Shown one piece after another: positions 5,358-8,337 of a stretch of 8,337 nt of DNA (positions within the stretch are counted from its first letter, which is position 1; every line of letters begins with the position of its first letter). Where the stretch lies: the NCBI RefSeq assembly GCF_938017615.1, contig NZ_CALIJA010000109.1, forward strand, positions 1 through 8,337, in the 5' to 3' direction. This stretch comes from an uncultured Campylobacter sp. (lineage in GTDB: Bacteria > Campylobacterota > Campylobacteria > Campylobacterales > Campylobacteraceae). The notes under the pieces are model-generated. The model was not told the DNA's origin and did not search any database. It worked only from the letters and a program-made list of their open reading frames with translations. Both the position numbers and the translations under genes were made by a program.

Positions 5358-7397
5358 ATGAGAGAAAAATTTTATGTAGCGCTAGCAAATATAGGCGGAC
5401 TTATGGAGAGGACGAAAGCGGGTAGGCTTATAGTGCGCTTGCTTATGAAAATCGACCGCGGCTTTTTTGCCGCGCTGCGAGAGCGTCCCGTATGGAGGGT
5501 GTTTTGGCTTAGCACGGCGCTATGCTTGCTTGCGTGCTGGGCTAAGATACATTATCAGATCAATGGGTATCATTTTTCGCATGTATTTAAAGGCTTTTCT
5601 GCGGTGCTCATCATAAATTTGCTCATCTTTCACCTCTGCTATCTGCTTGGCGGCCGATTTTTTAAGTTCGTTTCGTTCGTGTTACTAGCGCTAATTGCGC
5701 TAATTGCGAGCGTGGCTTTATTTTTGATCGTAAATTTCGACTCAAGCTTCAACGTCGTGGCGATCGACGCGCTTGTGCATACCGATGCAGCCGAGACGCG
5801 CGAGTTCGTTTTGCAGTTTCTTAACCCCGCAACGATTTTATATTTAGCAGTGCTGCTTGGCTGCATCTTTGCGGCGCTAAGAGCAGGGCGGAGAAAGAGG
5901 GAGCAAACGCATAGCCGCCTAGGATTGCTGTTAGCGGCGATTTATCTCATTTACGGAACGATCTTTTGCGCGGATATCGCCGTTAAAGCTTCCCAGGGCA
6001 AGCAAGGCTATATAACCAAGCTATCGCAATACGTCCCGCTGGAGTTTGCCTTTACGATAAAAGACTACCTGAGCGATAAAAATTTCATCACCGATATGCG
6101 CGAAGTGCAGCTCGGATATGACGAGGCCAAGCGCGCGAACGAAAGCGTTTTAAAAGGCAGCGCAAATTCAGATCCGCAAGGCGTCGCCTCGGGCTCCGCG
6201 TCTGAAAATTCCACGCCCGCATCAAGCGCACAGGCGCAAAATTACGGCGCAAATTTAAATTCTACGCTCGCCCCAGGCGCTGAGCCGCAGAGTTGGGGCA
6301 AGACTTTAAATTCTGCGCCGCAAAGCCCCAGCGTGATTTCAAATTCTAAAAACCCTGAGGCCGCTACAAACCCCGCCTTGCAAAAGTCTCGCGTCAAAAA
6401 TATCATCCTAATAATCGGTGAGAGCTTGCAGCGCGGGCATATGTCGCTCTACGGCTACGGCATTAAAAATACACCGCTTTTGGAGGGTCTCGAGGCGAGC
6501 GGCAATCTGATAAAATTTGGCGATACAATCTCGCCTTACGGCACGACTAATCAGGTGCTGATGCGGCTTTTAAATTTCAGCGATTACGAAAGCGAGCGCA
6601 AAAGGGCGTGGTTTCGCAACCTTAGCATCATCGATATGTTTAAGCTAAGTGGCTACCGCACCTTTTGGATTAGCAATCAAGAGGCTTTCGGCGCACATGC
6701 GTTAAGTGCTAAAAGCGCTGCCGATCGCGCGGACGCGGAATCCTTCCTCTCAAAGAGCAATCTTTATGAAACCGTCCGCATCAAGCCTGACGGAGTGCTG
6801 CTTCCACTCATAAATCAGGCGAAAGCGGGGCAGAGCGAGCGAAACTTCTACGTGATCCATCTCATCGGCAGCCACATGGATTACAGCCTGCGCTATCCCG
6901 AGGGATTTGGCAAGTTTAGCGCGGCGGATGTAAAGGCAAAACTTACTTCCAAGCAGAAAGATGTCGTCGCGTATTACGACAACAGCGTGCTTTACAACGA
7001 TTTCGTTATAAATGAAATTTTTAAAATTTTTTCGGGTGATGACAGCCTCATCGTCTATCTTAGCGATCACGGCGAAAATTTATACGAAAACGGGCGCCTT
7101 GGGCACGGCATGGAGAGCCGCTTTACTTACGAAATCCCGCTGCTTTTCATAGGCTCTCGCGAGTTTTTGAGCGATCATGCTAAGCTATGGCATAGGCTAG
7201 CTGCGGCGAAAGATAAGCCTTTTATGAGCGATGATTTGGCGCATCTGTTAGCAGATATCATCGGTGTCGCGCCACTTGAGTTTGACGAGCGCAAAAGCCC
7301 GATACGAGCGGATTTCAATGCTTCGCGCAAGCGAATTGCTAACGGAGTCGATTATGACGAGAAATTAAAGAATACGAAGGGCTACGAGTTCGAGTAA
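5358..7397 (+). CDS. Phosphoethanolamine transferase (EptA/EptC/CptA-like), inner membrane
   Basis: Transfers phosphoethanolamine from phosphatidylethanolamine to an envelope acceptor; in the family these are lipid A, LPS/LOS core and, for C. jejuni EptC, also the flagellar rod protein FlgG. The 679 residues from ATG 5358 (699 if ATG 5298 is used) show five membrane segments at about 46-63, 79-98, 102-127, 157-175 and 187-207, then a periplasmic sulfatase-fold domain from about 346. By comparison with EptA, metal ligands would be E355 (IIGES), nucleophile T396 (SPYGTTNQV), D570 and H571 (LSDHGEN); H506 (IGSHMDYS) and H583 (LGHGME) would contact substrate. Odd features are a Ser/Ala/Asn/Pro-rich linker (about 262-345) and no cysteine anywhere in the periplasmic part, where EptA and MCR enzymes have several disulfides. 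It appears monocistronic. The family is secure; the acceptor is unknown, so no symbol is given. Confidence 0.9.
   Translation: MREKFYVALANIGGLMERTKAGRLIVRLLMKIDRGFFAALRERPVWRVFWLSTALCLLACWAKIHYQINGYHFSHVFKGFSAVLIINLLIFHLCYLLGGRFFKFVSFVLLALIALIASVALFLIVNFDSSFNVVAIDALVHTDAAETREFVLQFLNPATILYLAVLLGCIFAALRAGRRKREQTHSRLGLLLAAIYLIYGTIFCADIAVKASQGKQGYITKLSQYVPLEFAFTIKDYLSDKNFITDMREVQLGYDEAKRANESVLKGSANSDPQGVASGSASENSTPASSAQAQNYGANLNSTLAPGAEPQSWGKTLNSAPQSPSVISNSKNPEAATNPALQKSRVKNIILIIGESLQRGHMSLYGYGIKNTPLLEGLEASGNLIKFGDTISPYGTTNQVLMRLLNFSDYESERKRAWFRNLSIIDMFKLSGYRTFWISNQEAFGAHALSAKSAADRADAESFLSKSNLYETVRIKPDGVLLPLINQAKAGQSERNFYVIHLIGSHMDYSLRYPEGFGKFSAADVKAKLTSKQKDVVAYYDNSVLYNDFVINEIFKIFSGDDSLIVYLSDHGENLYENGRLGHGMESRFTYEIPLLFIGSREFLSDHAKLWHRLAAAKDKPFMSDDLAHLLADIIGVAPLEFDERKSPIRADFNASRKRIANGVDYDEKLKNTKGYEFE
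6141..6392 (+). repeat. Low-complexity linker-coding segment in the transferase gene
   Basis: Codes for the Ser/Ala/Asn/Pro-rich stretch between the last membrane segment and the catalytic domain. It contains GGCGCAAAATT (6233-6243), GGCGCAAATTT (6246-6256), and TTTAAATTCT twice in the same frame (6254-6263 and 6305-6314, 51 nt apart), with a degenerate third AAATTCT at 6341-6347. The peptide shows matching LNS/SNS echoes. This looks like growth by short imperfect duplications. Confidence 0.55.
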
Positions 7398-7411
7398 CAG
7401 ATGAGTTTTGC

Positions 7412-7478
7412 TTTTATGCCGTTACATGCTACATAAAATAGGAATTAGTATGTCCTACTTTTTGATTTGTTCATCAAA
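7412..7478. terminator. Cluster of weak hairpins after the transferase gene
   Basis: Three short inverted repeats lie in a row: TTTTATG (7412-7418)/CATAAAA (7432-7438); TAGGA (7439-7443)/TCCTA (7453-7457) followed by CTTTTTGATTT; and TTTGAT (7461-7466)/ATCAAA (7473-7478). The second, with its T-rich tail, is the best candidate terminator for the + strand gene, although its stem is only 5 bp. The genes on either side converge, so a terminator is expected here. Confidence 0.35.
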
Positions 7479-7491
7479 TTCAGATTAAATT

Positions 7492-7528
7492 CGCGCCACT
7501 CCAATGGCTACGCTAATAAAAAGGCGCG
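7492..7528. terminator. CGCGCC/GGCGCG inverted repeat between convergent genes
   Basis: CGCGCC (7492-7497) pairs with GGCGCG (7523-7528) across a 25-nt loop. Read on the - strand, the first arm is followed at once by TTTTTATT, but the second is not, so it is an imperfect terminator candidate for the - strand regulator. Confidence 0.25.
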
Positions 7529-7568
7529 CAACGCTTATTAAATTTTAGATCAAATTTATGTACCGCGG

Positions 7569-8306
7569 TTAGCCCTTCTTCTTTACCTCATCCATATACG
7601 AGTAAATCGTGACTTTCTGCGTCCTAAGCGCCTTTGCGACGAGCTCCACTGCGCCCTTTACCTCAAAAATCCCTTTTTGCGCGAGAAATTTTACGATGCG
7701 CTTTCGATCCTCTTTCTTCATCCTCTCCACATCCAGATCGTGCGTAGCCGATGCGATAAGGTCTTGGACGATATCAAGGATATTTTGCTGTGAATCGTTA
7801 GAGCTTTGCGTTTCTAAATTTGCGCCATCCTTTAAGCTCGCCCCGTCTAATGCCGCGCTATTACAGCCTCCGTCGGTAAAATTTGCGCCCTGCAACTCCT
7901 TGCTATCGAGTTTCGCATTCGGCAGCAGATTTTTTATTACTTTGTATGCCGCCATGGCGCTTGAAGTATCTATATTTACACATAGCGCGCCTACTACTTT
8001 GCCGTTTACGGCGCGGATCAAAGAAGTCGAGGAGCGTATGAGCTTGCCGTTTTGCGCGGTGAAGTAGTAGTTTGCGGTGCAGTCGTTTTCAAAATTTTTG
8101 CTTAGTAACACGTCCTTTACCAGATGATCGAAGCTTTGACCGATCCTTCTGCCCGTTACGTCGCCGAGGACGAAAACGACGGAGTTTTGCGGCGTGCTCA
8201 TATCGTGGATGACCACCTCGCAATCGCCGATCGTATTTTTAATAAGGTGCGCGGTCGGTATAAAGGTCTGCAAAAGCTGATTCAATTCGAGTTCCTTAAA
8301 TTTCAT
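7569..8306 (-). CDS. YheO/DauR-type transcriptional regulator (PAS plus helix-turn-helix)
   Basis: The 245 residues have a YheO-type PAS domain at about 8-118, with GDCEVVIHDM, GDVTGRRIG and GALCVNID, and a C-terminal DauR-type helix-turn-helix at about 195-243 (RKRIVKFLAQKGIFEVKGAVELVAKAL then TIYSYMDEV). In the family the PAS part is thought to sense a small ligand and the C-terminal part binds DNA; DauR controls D-arginine use in Pseudomonas, but the ligand here cannot be told. Between the domains is a loose insert (about 131-176) rich in Asn, Ser, Gly and Asp, longer than in E. coli YheO. The ATG at 8306 has no Shine-Dalgarno; a TTG at codon 8 has AAGGA at good spacing and is a possible alternative start. 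Convergent with the transferase gene, so co-regulation is not implied. Confidence 0.88.
   Translation of the reverse strand: MKFKELELNQLLQTFIPTAHLIKNTIGDCEVVIHDMSTPQNSVVFVLGDVTGRRIGQSFDHLVKDVLLSKNFENDCTANYYFTAQNGKLIRSSTSLIRAVNGKVVGALCVNIDTSSAMAAYKVIKNLLPNAKLDSKELQGANFTDGGCNSAALDGASLKDGANLETQSSNDSQQNILDIVQDLIASATHDLDVERMKKEDRKRIVKFLAQKGIFEVKGAVELVAKALRTQKVTIYSYMDEVKKKG
7779..7916 (-). repeat. Low-complexity insert-coding segment in the regulator gene
   Basis: Codes for the insert between the PAS and helix-turn-helix domains. On the coding strand GGCGCAAATTT occurs twice, at 7826-7816 and 7889-7879, 63 nt (21 codons) apart and in the same frame, giving GANL and GANF. The peptide has a loose five-to-six-residue rhythm (QGANF, DGASL, DGANL) resembling pentapeptide repeats, but too few units to form a beta-helix. 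Confidence 0.5.
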
Positions 8307-8337
8307 ATAAAAAAATCTATAAATTTAAATTAAATTT

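Noticed and set aside
5358..7397. Mobile colistin resistance (MCR-type) gene
   Set aside because: Family-level similarity only; no insertion sequence nearby, no periplasmic cysteines, and an ordinary chromosomal setting.
7779..7916. Pentapeptide-repeat domain in the regulator
   Set aside because: Only three or four irregular units; too short and too degenerate for a beta-helix.
7609..8067. Long + strand open frame opposite the regulator
   Set aside because: It is antisense to a gene with a clear PAS and helix-turn-helix protein; its translation is Ser/Phe-rich with no recognisable domain.

Overview
The window looks like a chromosomal segment of a Campylobacter-type epsilonproteobacterium (Campylobacterota). 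The evidence is the zinc-type S14 in the ribosomal operon, the absence of rpmD (L30) between rpsE and rplO, spacers full of AAATTT/TTTAGC words, and EptC-like and YheO-like proteins typical of that group. Coding regions are richer in G+C than I would expect for C. jejuni, which points to the oral/gracilis-showae-rectus-like side of the genus. That placement is inference, not a database match.

Left part (1-4883, all + strand): the second half of the S10/spc-type ribosomal operon, in the order rplE (5' truncated by the window edge), rpsZ, rpsH, rplF, rplR, rpsE, rplO, secY, map. Most genes are separated by 1-15 nt; rplO and secY overlap by 1 nt. The exception is a 77-nt gap between rpsH and rplF that holds a clear stem-loop. 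The genes make large- and small-subunit ribosomal proteins, the central channel of the Sec translocon, and methionine aminopeptidase, so new ribosomes, membrane insertion and N-terminal processing are expressed together. The cluster ends at map; infA does not follow.

Middle (4884-5357): about 470 nt without a convincing gene. It holds overlapping inverted repeats just after map, a 21-nt imperfect direct repeat in two copies 60 nt apart, a poly-C tract (C8-T-C5) between those copies, a possible promoter, and a long imperfect hairpin before the next gene. A poly-C tract of eight in this genus is a candidate phase-variable switch.

Right part: a + strand phosphoethanolamine transferase of the EptA/EptC/CptA type (preferred start 5358, end 7397), with five membrane segments and a periplasmic sulfatase-fold domain joined by an unusually long low-complexity linker. 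After a short convergent spacer comes a - strand YheO/DauR-type PAS plus helix-turn-helix regulator (8306-7569), also with a low-complexity insert between its domains. The two inserts share the coding-strand word GGCGCAAATTT. I see no tRNA, rRNA, CRISPR array, insertion sequence or prophage gene. I did not find a clearly new multi-gene system; the most interesting signals are the poly-C tract, the rpsH-rplF hairpin and the shared linker motif.
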